Counted from the stretch's first letter, positions 29,520 to 41,418 are shown. The stretch is DNA of 64,000 bases from Nissabacter sp. SGAir0207 (GCF_005491205.1 NZ_CP028035.1:2170001-2234000), one strand, 5' to 3'. Numbers and translations: made by a program. Notes: a model not told the origin generated them from the letters alone.

Positions 29520-31907
29520 TCAATCCCTCAAGGATGCTTGGAATCGCTGTTTCAGGGCCTCTACGCATTTTGCAACGGTAGCGGCGATCTCCTCTTCTTC
29601 CAGTGTACGAGCGGTATCCTGCAATACCAGACTGATAGCCAGGCTCTTAAAACCGTCTGCCACGCCCTTGCCACGGTACACATCAAACAAGTTTACGCCA
29701 ACTACCTGATTTGCGCCAACTTTCTTACATTCGGCCAAAATATCGTCTGCCGGAACGTTTTCAGCCACGACAACAGCGATGTCACGGCGGTTTGCCGGGA
29801 AGCGGGAAATCTCGCTCGCGTCAGGCACCACGCGGTCTGCGGCCTTGTTCCAGAGGATTTCAAACACTACGGTGCGGCTGTTAAGATCCAGTTTGCGCTC
29901 GAGTTCTGGGTGCACGACACCAATGAAACCAATGTGTTCGCCGTGCAGATAGATGCCAGCGCTCTGGCCCGGATGCAGCGCCGGATTGGCCGCGGCACGG
30001 AACTGAATGTCCGCTGCTTTGCCAGTAAGTTCCAGAATTGCTTCGACATCCCCTTTCAGATCGTAGAAGTCCACTGGCTGGCGCGCCAGATCCCAGTGCT
30101 CTTCATAACGGTTACCCGCGATCACCCCTGCCAGCATGAGATCCTGTCGGATACCCAAATCGGCCGCCTGATCAGGCACAAAGCGCAGGCCGCTCTCGAA
30201 CAGGCGTACCCGGCCCTGCTGGCGGTTCTGGTTGTAAACCACGGCAGAGAGCAGGCCCGTCCAGAGGGAGAGGCGCATGGCGGACATCTCAACCGAGATC
30301 GGGCTTGGCAGCACCAGCGATGCCTCGCCGGGGTGCAGCAGTGCCTGCACTTTCGGGTCAACGAAGCTATAGGTGATCGCTTCCTGATAGCCGCGATCCA
30401 CCAGCAGGGTTTTCACGCGCTTCAGCGGCAGATCGGCCTCACGGTGCTTGGTCATCTCCAGATTGGCCCTGACCGGCACATCGGGAATATTGTTGTAGCC
30501 GTAGACGCGTGCCACCTCTTCCACCAGATCCTCTTCGATCTGCATGTCGAAGCGCCAGCTCGGTGCCACTGCCTGCCAGCCGTTCTCGGTGGCGGTCACG
30601 GTGCAGCCAAGGCGCGTCAGGATGTCGCTGACCTGCTCATCGGCAATCTCGATGCCGATCAGGCGCGCCAGCTTCTCGCGGCGCAGGGTGATGGTCGCTG
30701 GCTGCGGCAGGGTCGCCTCGTGGGTGGCATCAATCACCGGGCCAGCCTCACCGCCACAGATCGCCAGCAGCAGCGCCGTAGCGCGCTCCAGAGCCTTGGG
30801 TTGCAGCGCCGGATCCACGCCGCGCTCGTAGCGGTGGGAAGCGTCAGTGTGCAGACCATAGCGGCGCGCACGGCCGGTGATTGCCAGCGGGTCAAAGTAG
30901 GCGCACTCCAGCAGCACGTCCTGCGTCTCTTCATTGACGCCGGAGTGTTCGCCGCCGAAGATGCCGCCCATTGCCAGCGCTTTCTGGTGGTCTGCGATCA
31001 CCAGGGTGTCATCGCGCAGCTTCACTTCGTTGCCATCCAGCAGCACCAGCGTCTCATCCGGTTGCGCCATACGTACTACGATGCCGCCTTCAATGCGGTT
31101 CAGGTCAAAGGCGTGCATCGGCTGGCCCAGCTCAAGCAGCACATAGTTGGTGACGTCCACCACCGGATCGATGGAGCGGATGCCGCAACGGCGCAGCTTC
31201 TCTTTCATCCACAGCGGGGTGGCCGCCTTGACGTTGATCCCTTTCACCACACGGCCCAGATAGCGTGGGCAGGCTTCCGTGGCTTCCACCTTGATTGGCA
31301 GCGTGTCAGCAATGGTAGCGGCAACCGGCGCAATTTCCGGCGCATTCAACGGCAGTTGGTTATTGACCGCCACATCGCGCGCAACGCCAATGATGCTCAG
31401 GCAGTCCGCACGGTTTGGCGTGACGCTGATCTCGATGGTGTTGTCATCCAGTTTGAGGAATTCACGGATGTCAGTGCCAATCGGCGCATCTTCTGGCAGC
31501 TCAATGATGCCGTTGTGGTCGTCCGAAATGCCCAGCTCAGAGAAGGAGCAGAGCATCCCCTCTGACGGCTCGCCACGCAGCTTGGCAGCCTTGATTTTGA
31601 AGTCGCCCGGCAGTACCGCGCCAACGGTGGCAACGGCCACTTTCAGGCCCTGACGGCAGTTTGGCGCGCCGCAGACGATGTCCAGCAGGCGCTCGCCGCC
31701 CACATTGACCTTGGTAACGCGCAGTTTGTCGGCGTTCGGGTGCTGGCCGCACTCCACCACCTCACCCACCACGACGCCGTGGAACGCGCCCGCCACTGGC
31801 TCGACGTCATCCACTTCCAAACCGGCCATGGTGATTTGCTCGGCCAGTTCATTGCTGCTGATGGCTGGGTTTACCCACTCACGCAACCAGAGTTCGCTGA
31901 ATTTCAT
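29520..31907 (-). CDS. pheT: Phenylalanyl-tRNA synthetase beta subunit
   Basis: The 795-residue large chain of the alpha2beta2 enzyme that charges tRNA-Phe. It has an N-terminal tRNA-binding OB domain (about 40-150, with [19 protein letters not shown]), the B3/B4 editing domain around 210-400 ([12 protein letters not shown]) and a B5 domain. The catalytic-like core and the C-terminal anticodon-binding fold ([18 protein letters not shown]) follow. The length equals E. coli PheT. It lies 14 bases after pheS. Confidence 0.97.
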   Translation of the reverse strand: MKFSELWLREWVNPAISSNELAEQITMAGLEVDDVEPVAGAFHGVVVGEVVECGQHPNADKLRVTKVNVGGERLLDIVCGAPNCRQGLKVAVATVGAVLPGDFKIKAAKLRGEPSEGMLCSFSELGISDDHNGIIELPEDAPIGTDIREFLKLDDNTIEISVTPNRADCLSIIGVARDVAVNNQLPLNAPEIAPVAATIADTLPIKVEATEACPRYLGRVVKGINVKAATPLWMKEKLRRCGIRSIDPVVDVTNYVLLELGQPMHAFDLNRIEGGIVVRMAQPDETLVLLDGNEVKLRDDTLVIADHQKALAMGGIFGGEHSGVNEETQDVLLECAYFDPLAITGRARRYGLHTDASHRYERGVDPALQPKALERATALLLAICGGEAGPVIDATHEATLPQPATITLRREKLARLIGIEIADEQVSDILTRLGCTVTATENGWQAVAPSWRFDMQIEEDLVEEVARVYGYNNIPDVPVRANLEMTKHREADLPLKRVKTLLVDRGYQEAITYSFVDPKVQALLHPGEASLVLPSPISVEMSAMRLSLWTGLLSAVVYNQNRQQGRVRLFESGLRFVPDQAADLGIRQDLMLAGVIAGNRYEEHWDLARQPVDFYDLKGDVEAILELTGKAADIQFRAAANPALHPGQSAGIYLHGEHIGFIGVVHPELERKLDLNSRTVVFEILWNKAADRVVPDASEISRFPANRRDIAVVVAENVPADDILAECKKVGANQVVGVNLFDVYRGKGVADGFKSLAISLVLQDTARTLEEEEIAATVAKCVEALKQRFQASLRD

Positions 31908-31921
31908 GTGATATTCCCGCC

Positions 31922-32929
<1,008 letters not shown>

Positions 32930-33017
32930 TTATTATTCGCGCCGGACAACCCTCTCCCGCTCCTGCAAGGCACTGAATGGTTTGCAAGGGCGAGACACAT
33001 TGCCTGCTCATGACGCC

Positions 33018-33046
33018 AAAAAAAAAGCCTCCGCGAGGGAGGCTTT
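33018..33046 (-). terminator. pheST attenuator
   Basis: On the minus strand AAAGCCTCC pairs with GGAGGCTTT around CTCGC and runs into nine T. A second GGAGGCTT just after the pheM stop (33080-33087) can pair with the AAGCCTCC arm as antiterminator. This is classical leader-peptide attenuation. Confidence 0.88.
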
Positions 33047-33092
33047 GGCGCTACTTTTCGTTTCTTTTCTTACGCGCAGAAGCCTCCTGAAA

Positions 33093-33137
33093 TCAGGCGC
33101 TAAAGTAAAAAAAGAAGCGGAAAACAGCGGTATTCAT
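33093..33137 (-). CDS. pheM: pheST operon leader peptide PheM
   Basis: A 14-residue peptide [14 protein letters not shown] with five Phe, four of them within six codons. E. coli PheM is [14 protein letters not shown]. Stalling of the ribosome at the Phe codons when charged tRNA-Phe is scarce prevents the attenuator at 33018-33046 from forming. It is too short for ordinary gene finding but well supported by sequence, place and the downstream hairpins. Confidence 0.93.
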   Translation of the reverse strand: [14 protein letters not shown]

Positions 33138-33169
33138 GCTTGCATTACCTTGGAAATCAACTGACGGCT

Positions 33170-33199
33170 ATTGTCGGGGCTAGCGGCGGTAAAAGTCAA
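33170..33199 (-). promoter_or_regulatory. pheM-pheST-ihfA promoter
   Basis: On the minus strand TTGACT, 18 bp and GACAAT lie about 33 bases before the pheM ATG. Confidence 0.65.
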
Positions 33200-33220
33200 T
33201 TGTTCTTTGAATTACAACGT

Positions 33221-33247
33221 AAAAAGAGGGAGCAAGCTCCCTCTTTT
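33221..33247 (-). terminator. rplT terminator
   Basis: AAGAGGGAGC/GCTCCCTCTT with T-rich sequence after it on the minus strand, directly downstream of the rplT stop, separating it from the pheM promoter. Confidence 0.88.
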
Positions 33248-33255
33248 CATCTGAC

Positions 33256-33627
<372 letters not shown>

Positions 33628-33650
33628 CTATTCTGAGTTAAAAAAGTTAG

Positions 33651-33869
<219 letters not shown>

Positions 33870-33893
33870 TTAATTACAACGAATCAGCAGGCG

Positions 33894-33926
33894 AAAAAAA
33901 CCCACACTGCGCGAACGCAGCGCGGG
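33894..33926 (-). terminator. Intrinsic terminator between infC and rpmI
   Basis: On the minus strand CCCGCGCTGCG pairs with CGCAGTGTGGG (two G-T wobbles) around TTCG and runs into seven T. It lies 19 bases past the infC stop and 46 bases before rpmI, inside the operon. Confidence 0.75.
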
Positions 33927-33944
33927 AGTTTTTACTTGGAAGCC

Positions 33945-34499
<555 letters not shown>

Positions 34500-36428
34500 C
34501 TATTCCTCCAGTTGATGAAGACTTCTGCTGCGAATCTCGTTGAGCAGTTTGTCTACGACTTCGTTAACGTCCATGCTTCCCAGGTCTTTCCCGCGGCGGG
34601 TACGAACGGCCACTTTGCCTGCTTCGACCTCTTTATCACCACAGACCAACATATACGGGACACGACGTAACGTGTGTTCGCGAATTTTAAAGCCTATCTT
34701 CTCGTTTCTCAAGTCCGCTTTCACTCGAATGCCGACTTCTTGCAATTTTTTGGTCACTTGATCGACGTAATCGGACTGGCTGTCGGTGATGTTCATCACC
34801 ACAACCTGCACCGGTGCCAGCCAGGTTGGGAAGAAGCCTGCGTACTCTTCGGTAAGGATACCGATGAAGCGCTCCATAGACCCCAAAATGGCGCGGTGGA
34901 TCATGACCGGGACCTGACGGTCGTTACTCTCGCCAACGTAAGAGGCATTCAGACGGCCTGGCAGAGAGAAATCGAGCTGCACGGTACCACACTGCCACGC
35001 ACGATCCAAACAATCATATAAGGTAAATTCAATTTTCGGGCCGTAGAAGGCGCCCTCGCCCGGCTGATACTCAAACGGAATATCGTTTTCAGTCAGCGCG
35101 GCAGCCAGGTCATCCTCAGCGCGGGTCCACATCTCGTCACTGCCGATGCGTTTTTCCGGACGGGTCGACAATTTTACCACAATTTTCTCAAAGCCGAAGG
35201 TGCTGTACATGTCGTACACCATCTTAATGCAGCTGTTCACCTCATCACGCACCTGGTCTTCGGTACAGAAGACGTGGGCATCATCCTGGGTGAAGCCGCG
35301 CACGCGCATCAGGCCATGCAGCGCGCCTGACGGCTCGTTGCGGTGGCAGCTGCCGAACTCGGCCATGCGCAGCGGCAGGTCGCGGTAGGACTTCAGGCCT
35401 TGGTTGAAGATCTGCACGTGGCCGGGGCAGTTCATCGGCTTGATGCAGTACTCACGGTTCTCAGAGGAGGTGGTGAACATCGCCTCTTTGTAGTTGTCCC
35501 AGTGGCCGGTCTTTTCCCACAGCACACGGTCCATCATGAACGGGCCTTTCACTTCCTGGTACTGGTACTCTTTCAGCTTCATGCGCACAAAGGCTTCCAG
35601 CTCACGGAACACGGTCCAGCCGTCGTTGTGCCAGAACACCATGCCCGGTGCCTCTTCCTGCATGTGGTAGAGGTCAAGCTGCTTGCCGATGCGGCGGTGG
35701 TCACGCTTGGCCGCCTCTTCCAGACGTTGCAGGTAGGCGTTCAGCTGCTTCTTGTCCGCCCAGGCGGTGCCATAGATGCGTTGCAGCATCTTGTTCTTGC
35801 TGTCACCGCGCCAGTAGGCGCCAGAGGTCTTTTGCAGCTTGAAGTGGTGGCAGAAGCGCATGTTCGGTACGTGCGGGCCGCGGCACATGTCCACGTACTC
35901 TTCGTGATGGTAGAGGCCGGGATGGTCATCATGGCTGATGTTCTCATCCAGAATCGCCATCTTATAGGTCTCACCGCGCGACTCGAAGGTGTCACGCGCT
36001 TCCTGCCAGCTCACGCGCTTCTTGATGACGTCGTAATCTTTGTCCGCCAGCTCGTGCATACGCTTTTCGAGCAGCGCCAGATCTTCGTCCGTCAAGGTGC
36101 GATCCAGGTCGACATCATAGTAGAAACCGTTGTCAATCACCGGGCCGATGGCCATTTTGGTATCCGGCCAGAGCTGCTTGATGGCATGGCCGAGCAGGTG
36201 CGCACAGGAGTGGCGCAGGATCTCCAGCCCCTCCTGATCCTTAACGGTGATGATGGCCAGCTGGGCATCCGCCTCAATCAGGTCGCTGGCGTCAACCAGC
36301 TCGCCGTTGACGCGGCCGGCAATACAGGCTTTCGCCAGACCCGGGCCGATATCCATGGCGACATCCATCGGGGAGACGGCATGGTCAAAGTGGCGCTGGC
36401 TTCCATCTGGAAGAGTAATAACAGGCAT
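34500..36428 (-). CDS. thrS: Threonyl-tRNA synthetase
   Basis: 642 residues, the E. coli length. It has an N-terminal TGS domain (about 1-61) and an editing domain with [17 protein letters not shown] and [17 protein letters not shown]. The class II core has zinc-binding Cys/His ([20 protein letters not shown]) and [12 protein letters not shown]. The C-terminal anticodon-binding domain starts near 535. AAGGA precedes the ATG. Translation is probably controlled by the operator hairpin just upstream. Confidence 0.98.
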   Translation of the reverse strand: MPVITLPDGSQRHFDHAVSPMDVAMDIGPGLAKACIAGRVNGELVDASDLIEADAQLAIITVKDQEGLEILRHSCAHLLGHAIKQLWPDTKMAIGPVIDNGFYYDVDLDRTLTDEDLALLEKRMHELADKDYDVIKKRVSWQEARDTFESRGETYKMAILDENISHDDHPGLYHHEEYVDMCRGPHVPNMRFCHHFKLQKTSGAYWRGDSKNKMLQRIYGTAWADKKQLNAYLQRLEEAAKRDHRRIGKQLDLYHMQEEAPGMVFWHNDGWTVFRELEAFVRMKLKEYQYQEVKGPFMMDRVLWEKTGHWDNYKEAMFTTSSENREYCIKPMNCPGHVQIFNQGLKSYRDLPLRMAEFGSCHRNEPSGALHGLMRVRGFTQDDAHVFCTEDQVRDEVNSCIKMVYDMYSTFGFEKIVVKLSTRPEKRIGSDEMWTRAEDDLAAALTENDIPFEYQPGEGAFYGPKIEFTLYDCLDRAWQCGTVQLDFSLPGRLNASYVGESNDRQVPVMIHRAILGSMERFIGILTEEYAGFFPTWLAPVQVVVMNITDSQSDYVDQVTKKLQEVGIRVKADLRNEKIGFKIREHTLRRVPYMLVCGDKEVEAGKVAVRTRRGKDLGSMDVNEVVDKLLNEIRSRSLHQLEE

Positions 36429-36449
36429 GATAATTCCTTATCTACAGTG

Positions 36450-36470
36450 GTGAACCACACGACAGTTCAC
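36450..36470 (-). promoter_or_regulatory. thrS translational operator hairpin
   Basis: On the minus strand GTGAAC/GTTCAC encloses the 9-base loop TGTCGTGTG about 22-42 bases before the ATG. The loop contains CGT, the anticodon of one tRNA-Thr. E. coli ThrS represses its mRNA by binding such an anticodon-arm mimic; this is the likely equivalent. Confidence 0.6.
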
Positions 36471-36673
36471 ATGCAGTAATAAATTTAAGTGTATATTCAG
36501 CGTGTTGAGCGAAAATCTAACCCACAATTGTTACATTTCCCCCCAACCGGGCAAACAGTGAATCCTCCGGCCAAAGCCGGACAGCCTGTGGATAGTAACA
36601 CTAAATAATTTGCTGATTCCAACCCCTTTCTTGGCGATCGGCAGATTGGTTGACGCAGAGGGGGGAAAGCGAA

Positions 36674-36694
36674 GGCCCGGCCAGTGGCCGGGCC
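36674..36694 (-). terminator. Hairpin after the binding-protein gene
   Basis: A 9-bp GC-only stem GGCCCGGCC/GGCCGGGCC with loop of three. TTCGCTTTCC follows on the minus strand, only partly T-rich. Confidence 0.55.
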
Positions 36695-36700
36695 GGGGAA

Positions 36701-37831
36701 TCACTGGGCCGGTGCCTGAGCGCCCAGCACACCGGTGCCAGCGGGGATGGTGGTGAAGCGGCTCAGGATCTCATTCCAGGTGCGGTTCGGGTCGAGGGCG
36801 GCGAACTGCTGCGGGTAGATGTCCTTGGCGAGGAACTCCAGCCCGACGATATTGTACGGATGGTTGTAGAAGTTGTGGTAAACGCCGTAGAAACGGTTGT
36901 CACGCAGCGCCTTCACTTCGCTGAAGCCCGCACGTGTGCGCAGCGTATTGAAAGCGGCATCCACTTGCTGTTGCGTGACGTTGTAACCGAACGGCACTGC
37001 CGCGTTATTCTTGCTGGCCCACTGGGAACCGGAGACGATATAGACATCCGGTTTCAGGCTGATCACCTTCTCCAGCGAGACGTCACCCGTCGGGCCGGGC
37101 AGCAGGGAGGAGCCGACATTGCGCGCGCCAACCGCTTCGACCAGCGCGCCCCACCCTACGTGGGCGTGGGTAAAGCAGCAGGCATCCAGCCCACCGAGGC
37201 CCGCTTTCGCCTCAATGAACACCAGCGGTTTTGGCTCAACGCTGGCGGTCTTGTCGAGCAGCATACGGTAGTGTTGCTGGTAGAAGTCCGTGTACTCCTT
37301 GGCCTCCTGCTCGCGATTGAGCACCTCGCCCAGCAGCGTGATGCTCTTCGGCGTGTCCTCCACCGGTTTTTGCATGGTGTCGATGAACAGCACCGGCACA
37401 TTCAGCGCCTTCATCTTCTCCAGCACCCCGGTTTCGCTCAGGGCCGGTTTGGCGCGCAACTGCGCGATCATCAGGTCAGGGCGCTCAGCAATCACGCTCT
37501 CCAGATTGACTTCCCCTTTGTCACTGAAACCCATGTCGAGAATTTTTTTCGCCGCCGGCCATTTGGTGTCGAGGATCTGCCAGGTCGCGTTGTCGCCCTT
37601 TTTCAACAGGTTGTTCCAGGCCACCACGCGGCCAAATGGATTTTCACGATCCAGCAGCGCCAGCGCCAGAATGTCACGGCCATCCTGCACGATGATGCGT
37701 TTCGGCTCCTGTTTAAGGGTCAGGGTCTGCCCGGCGGTGTCAGTGACGGTCAACGGATAGGTGGTGGCAACCGCCGGCGCGGCACAGCTGAGCGCCACAG
37801 CGGCAGCCAGCAGGGAGAGGAAACGTGGCAC
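36701..37831 (-). CDS. ABC transporter periplasmic substrate-binding protein, iron-complex type
   Basis: A 376-residue exported protein of the FecB/TroA fold family (helical-backbone clamp). The start is a GTG with CAGGAG upstream; the open frame reaches further but only this start gives a proper signal peptide (MPRFLSLLAAAVAL...APAVA). The mature chain begins TTYPLTVTDTAGQTLTL and EPKRIIV, the usual opening of siderophore or metal binding proteins. It also has NLESVIAERPDLMIA and SLEKVISLKPDVYIV. No permease or ATPase gene is adjacent, so its partners are elsewhere. A Fur-like AT-rich element lies upstream. Substrate unknown. Confidence 0.82.
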   Translation of the reverse strand: MPRFLSLLAAAVALSCAAPAVATTYPLTVTDTAGQTLTLKQEPKRIIVQDGRDILALALLDRENPFGRVVAWNNLLKKGDNATWQILDTKWPAAKKILDMGFSDKGEVNLESVIAERPDLMIAQLRAKPALSETGVLEKMKALNVPVLFIDTMQKPVEDTPKSITLLGEVLNREQEAKEYTDFYQQHYRMLLDKTASVEPKPLVFIEAKAGLGGLDACCFTHAHVGWGALVEAVGARNVGSSLLPGPTGDVSLEKVISLKPDVYIVSGSQWASKNNAAVPFGYNVTQQQVDAAFNTLRTRAGFSEVKALRDNRFYGVYHNFYNHPYNIVGLEFLAKDIYPQQFAALDPNRTWNEILSRFTTIPAGTGVLGAQAPAQ

Positions 37832-37866
37832 AAGGAACTCCTGTAAATAAAGTGTGCCAAGATAGT

Positions 37867-37888
37867 AATGAGAATTGATTGCATTATC
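37867..37888 (-). promoter_or_regulatory. Fur-like element
   Basis: The minus strand has GATAATGCAATCAATTCTCATT, which contains one exact Fur half-site (TGATAAT, using the T before it) and a second degenerate one. Located about 35-57 bases before the GTG start. Weaker than the site at 10437. Confidence 0.35.
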
Positions 37889-37929
37889 AATCTCCCCGGC
37901 CGCTTTTCCCCTCGCCAGTGTGCTGCCGT

Positions 37930-38568
37930 TTAGGCATCCGGGGTCAGCGACTGGTAGGCGGTGTTCACTTTCCACAGATAGCGCGGTGCCTGCGGGGCCG
38001 GATGCTTGGCCTGAATATGGGCGTAGAAGTCCTCTGGCGAGAGGCGGTTGATGGCGCGCACGGCCTGCTGGCGATCGGAGGAGAAGGTGCGCAGCAGCGC
38101 GCCCGCGCCGTTAACATAGGCCACGGTGATGGCATACCGCTGGGTCAGCGGGTTGTCGATGCCTGCCAGCTGGCGTTGCAGCATGCTGAGGTAGGCGGTG
38201 CCCAGATCGATATTGATGGCCGGATCCTTCAATTCGCGGCTGCTCGGCTGGCCGCGTCGGCCCTTAAGCTGATAAGCGTCCCGCCCAGCGGTCGAGGCTT
38301 TCAGCTGCATCAGCCCAATGGCATTGGAGCGGCTGACCACCGCTGGGTTGAAGCCCGACTCCACCTGGATAATCGCCTTCACCAGCGTCTCATCGACGTT
38401 ATAGCGCCGGGCGGCCTGATGGATCACGTTCGCGTACTCCAGTGCCGCCATATTGGTGCCGGTGAACACCTGATTGCTGCCGCGCCGTGCGGGCTGTGGC
38501 GCCTCTTTATGGCTGGCGCAGCTGGCCAGCAGCAATACCGCCAGCAAATAACCGATCTGTCGCTTCAC
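37930..38568 (-). CDS. emtA: Membrane-bound lytic transglycosylase EmtA (MltE)
   Basis: Cleaves glycan strands of peptidoglycan with formation of 1,6-anhydro ends. A GTG start with AGGAAGAG upstream gives 212 residues. The signal peptide has lipobox LLASC, so it is a lipoprotein. The SLT domain has the catalytic Glu in IIQVESGFNPAVVSRSNAIG, LMQLKASTAGRDAY and AYVNGAGALLRTFSSDR. The end NHPAPQAPRY-like block (KHPAPQAPRYLWKVN) is as in E. coli EmtA. The longer open frame to 38637 lacks a signal. Confidence 0.93.
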   Translation of the reverse strand: MKRQIGYLLAVLLLASCASHKEAPQPARRGSNQVFTGTNMAALEYANVIHQAARRYNVDETLVKAIIQVESGFNPAVVSRSNAIGLMQLKASTAGRDAYQLKGRRGQPSSRELKDPAINIDLGTAYLSMLQRQLAGIDNPLTQRYAITVAYVNGAGALLRTFSSDRQQAVRAINRLSPEDFYAHIQAKHPAPQAPRYLWKVNTAYQSLTPDA

Positions 38569-38693
38569 GTGGCTCTCTTCCTTATTCAAACGCGTTAAGC
38601 GGGGGTGCGCGTCAGCATACCGGCAGCGAAGCGGCACCTGAATAGGATTATTGGACTATCCTGATGAATATCTCATTAATCAGGAGGAACAGT

Positions 38694-38999
38694 ATGGATA
38701 TCCAACGCTATGTGGTGACGTTCCGCTATCAGGAGGAGAGTCTGGCAGACCCGGCCAACCTGACCAACCAGCTGACGCTGGCTGGCTTCACCACCACCCT
38801 GACGGATGAACAGGGCGTGCTACACGAACTGGGCAGCAACAGCTACGGCGTGACTGGCGTGCGCAGCGAGGAGGAGACGCGGGAACTGGCCGAACGGCTG
38901 GGTGAGACGGCACTGGGCCGCCGCCCGGAAGTGACGCTGGAGACGCTGGCGGACTATCTGGCGCAGATCGACCAGACGCGGCTGACGCCCAAGGAGTGA
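38694..38999 (+). CDS. ydiZ: YdiZ family small protein (DUF2622)
   Basis: 101 residues starting MDIQRYVVTFRYQEE with AGGAGG upstream; an in-frame ATG ten codons earlier is less likely. Features: TNQLTLAGFTTTLTDEQG and HELGSNSYGVTG, close to E. coli YdiZ, a ferredoxin-like fold protein related to the antitoxin RNase GhoS. No toxin gene such as ghoT is adjacent, so toxin-antitoxin function is not implied. It is cytoplasmic and monocistronic, divergent from emtA. Confidence 0.8.
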   Translation: MDIQRYVVTFRYQEESLADPANLTNQLTLAGFTTTLTDEQGVLHELGSNSYGVTGVRSEEETRELAERLGETALGRRPEVTLETLADYLAQIDQTRLTPKE

Positions 39000-39166
39000 G
39001 TCGCGCCGGAAAAAGTTGCTCTTTTTTTAGCCGTAGTATCAAACGCGTATATACTTCTTAGGGCAACCTGCCCCGGCGGGCGCCCACGCGCCAGCCTGTG
39101 CGCCAGATCGTAATCAGTGATTTGCATGCAACCTGATGAATCATCGGCCGGACGGAGGGGAATAGT

Positions 39167-40036
39167 ATGTGGCAAGCCATCAGTCACCTGTTGAATGATC
39201 ACTTGGGCCCGGCGGAGATCCGCGAGCGCGTGTCACTGCCCGGCGGTGAGATCCACCCGGCCTGGCGGCTCAGTTACGGCGAGCACGAGGTGTTCGTCAA
39301 GGCTGACCGCCGCGATCTGCTGCCGATGTTCACTGCCGAGGCGGATCAGCTGGCGCTGCTGGCACGCAGCCAGACGGTGCGGGTGCCGGAGGTGTATGGC
39401 GTGGGGAGCGATCGTGAAGAGAGCTTCCTGCTGCTGGAGTTCATTCCCCTGCGCCCGCTGGATGGCCACGGGGCCTACCGCCTTGGCCAGCAGCTGGCCT
39501 GCCTGCACCAGTGGAGCGAGCAGTTGCAGTTTGGGCTGGATTTTGACAATGAACTGGCAACGCTGCCGCAGCCCAACAGCTGGCAGCGGCGCTGGAGCAC
39601 CTTCTTCGCCGAGCAGCGCATTGGCTGGCAGTTACAGTTGGCGGCCGAACAGGGCATGACCTTCGGCAACATGGAGGAGATCATTGAGGCGGTCAAACAG
39701 CGGCTCTACGGCCACCAGCCCCAGCCCTCGCTGCTGCATGGCGATCTGTGGGCGGGTAACTGCGCCCTTGGCCCGTCGGGGCCAGTGCTGTTTGACCCAG
39801 CCTGCTACTGGGGCGACCGCGAGTGCGATTTGGCGCTGCTGCCGCGCTACCCGCAGATTGCCGCCCAGCTCTATGACGGCTACCAGAGCATCTGGCCGCT
39901 GCCCGCTGACTTTCTGGATCGCCAGCCGCTCTACCAGCTCTATACCCTGCTCAACCGCAGCAACCTGTTTGGCGGCCAGCATCTGGTGGCGGCGCAGCGC
40001 GCCGTCGACCAGTTGCTCTACCCAGAGAATGCCTGA
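39167..40036 (+). CDS. yniA: Fructosamine kinase family protein YniA
   Basis: 289 residues of the aminoglycoside phosphotransferase/fructosamine-3-kinase fold. The catalytic loop is LLHGDLWAGNCA and the metal-binding loop VLFDPACYWGDRECD. The nucleotide-binding lysine is in EVFVKADRRD. GGAGGGG precedes the ATG. The family phosphorylates protein-bound ketoamines (deglycation); the bacterial substrate is not certain. It converges on yniB, as in E. coli. Confidence 0.92.
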   Translation: MWQAISHLLNDHLGPAEIRERVSLPGGEIHPAWRLSYGEHEVFVKADRRDLLPMFTAEADQLALLARSQTVRVPEVYGVGSDREESFLLLEFIPLRPLDGHGAYRLGQQLACLHQWSEQLQFGLDFDNELATLPQPNSWQRRWSTFFAEQRIGWQLQLAAEQGMTFGNMEEIIEAVKQRLYGHQPQPSLLHGDLWAGNCALGPSGPVLFDPACYWGDRECDLALLPRYPQIAAQLYDGYQSIWPLPADFLDRQPLYQLYTLLNRSNLFGGQHLVAAQRAVDQLLYPENA

Positions 40037-40045
40037 GACGCGGCC

Positions 40046-40594
40046 TCAGGCAATCAGCCCCACCAGCCGCAGCACCAGCCAGGCCAGCACCGCAATGATC
40101 ACCGGCAGCACATAGAGCGGGAAGAATTGCAGGAAGATGGTGTGGTGCGGCAGGCTAATTCTCTCCTCCACCTGCTCCCGGCTGCGCCCCTCCGTGCCGC
40201 GCGCCTGCTCGAGGATCATCTGGTCCTCCACCCCTTCACGCACATGGCGCACCTGACGTGACATCCGCGCGCCCGAGGCGCGCAGCGCCAGTCCGACAAA
40301 GATCAAAATATAGATGAGGATGAACATCAGGTTGGCACCGGCCAACCCCTGCCCCAGCACGGGCACCGGCGAATTTTGCCAGAAAGTGTTCAGGAAAGGC
40401 GTATTGAAGCGGGCCATCTCAATCATCACATGCATGAAATCGATCATGACCGCATTGATGCCCTGCGTCTGCTTGCTCTGCGCGTAGATAAAATTCAGCA
40501 ATGACACCAGCGTCGAGAGCAGCGCCGGGATAAAGACCACCCAGCCCGCAATCCTTTTGAGCACGGCGATGCGCCCCGCCTGTTGATACGTCAT
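40046..40594 (-). CDS. yniB: Inner-membrane protein YniB
   Basis: 182 residues starting MTYQQAGRIAVLKRIAGWVV, nearly as E. coli YniB, with AAGGGG upstream. About three hydrophobic segments: near 15-35, 85-107 and 155-180. A conserved cytoplasmic-type stretch RMSRQVRHVREGVEDQMILE lies between. Function unknown. Confidence 0.9.
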   Translation of the reverse strand: MTYQQAGRIAVLKRIAGWVVFIPALLSTLVSLLNFIYAQSKQTQGINAVMIDFMHVMIEMARFNTPFLNTFWQNSPVPVLGQGLAGANLMFILIYILIFVGLALRASGARMSRQVRHVREGVEDQMILEQARGTEGRSREQVEERISLPHHTIFLQFFPLYVLPVIIAVLAWLVLRLVGLIA

Positions 40595-40742
40595 GGTTTC
40601 CCCTTGTATAGACGTGATTTCCATCTGCCAAGTTTACCCACAGATAGAAATTCCGCCCAACCATTTAATCATTTAGCAGAGCGCGGCCACGGTGCTACAG
40701 TGGCGGCAGATTCCGTTCACTTGCCACGAGGAGCCGTTGCGC

Positions 40743-41408
40743 ATGGCCTATGTTCGCCCGATACACGCCGTGATTTTTGATATGGATGGCCTGCTGATTG
40801 ATTCAGAGCCGCTATGGACTCAAGCCGAGCTGGATATTTTCGGCACGCTGGGGCTGGATCTCTCCCAGCGTGACAGCCTGCCCGACACGCTGGGGTTACG
40901 CATCGATCAGGTGGTGGCGATGTGGTATCAAACGATGCCGTGGCAAGGCCCAAGTCAGGCGGAGGTGGCAGCGCGCATCATTGACCGCACCCTGGCGCTG
41001 GTTGAGCAGCAACAGCCGCTGCTGCCGGGCGTCGGCCACGCGCTGGCGCTCTGTCGCCAGCTGGGGCTGAAAATCGGCATCGCCTCTGCTTCGCCGCGTA
41101 TGATGATTGACCGGGTATTGGCGATGTTTGGGCTGGAGGCGGATTTCCCGGTGCGCGTCTCGGCCCAGCCCCTCGCCTACAGCAAACCGCACCCGGAGGT
41201 CTACCTGCTGGCGGCGCAGCAACTGGGGGTCGATCCCTTGAACTGCGTAACGCTGGAGGATTCAGTCAACGGCATGATCGCCACCAAGGCGGCGCGGATG
41301 CGCTCTATCGTGGTGCCCGCGCCGGGGGATCGGGGGGACGTGCGCTGGGCGCTGGCTGACATCCGGCTGGACTCTCTGGCACAACTGACGGCGGCGCACT
41401 TGCGCTAA
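40743..41408 (+). CDS. hxpB: HAD-family hexitol phosphatase HxpB (YniC)
   Basis: 221 residues with HAD motif I FDMDGLLIDSEPLW, motif II GIASASP and motif III/IV in YSKPHPEVYL and VTLEDSVNGM. The YniC enzymes dephosphorylate 2-deoxyglucose-6-P and hexitol phosphates. GAGGAG precedes the ATG at 40743; a start 17 codons earlier is not conserved. The chain ends in a terminator-like stem shared with kdgF. Confidence 0.93.
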   Translation: MAYVRPIHAVIFDMDGLLIDSEPLWTQAELDIFGTLGLDLSQRDSLPDTLGLRIDQVVAMWYQTMPWQGPSQAEVAARIIDRTLALVEQQQPLLPGVGHALALCRQLGLKIGIASASPRMMIDRVLAMFGLEADFPVRVSAQPLAYSKPHPEVYLLAAQQLGVDPLNCVTLEDSVNGMIATKAARMRSIVVPAPGDRGDVRWALADIRLDSLAQLTAAHLR

Positions 41409-41418
41409 GGCGGCATGG

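Noticed and set aside
29211-31565. 784-codon plus-strand frame across ihfA and pheT
   Set aside because: It is the reverse complement of two certain genes and has no recognisable motif.
38694-38999. GhoS-GhoT-like toxin-antitoxin pair
   Set aside because: YdiZ is only distantly related to GhoS and no small membrane toxin frame lies beside it.
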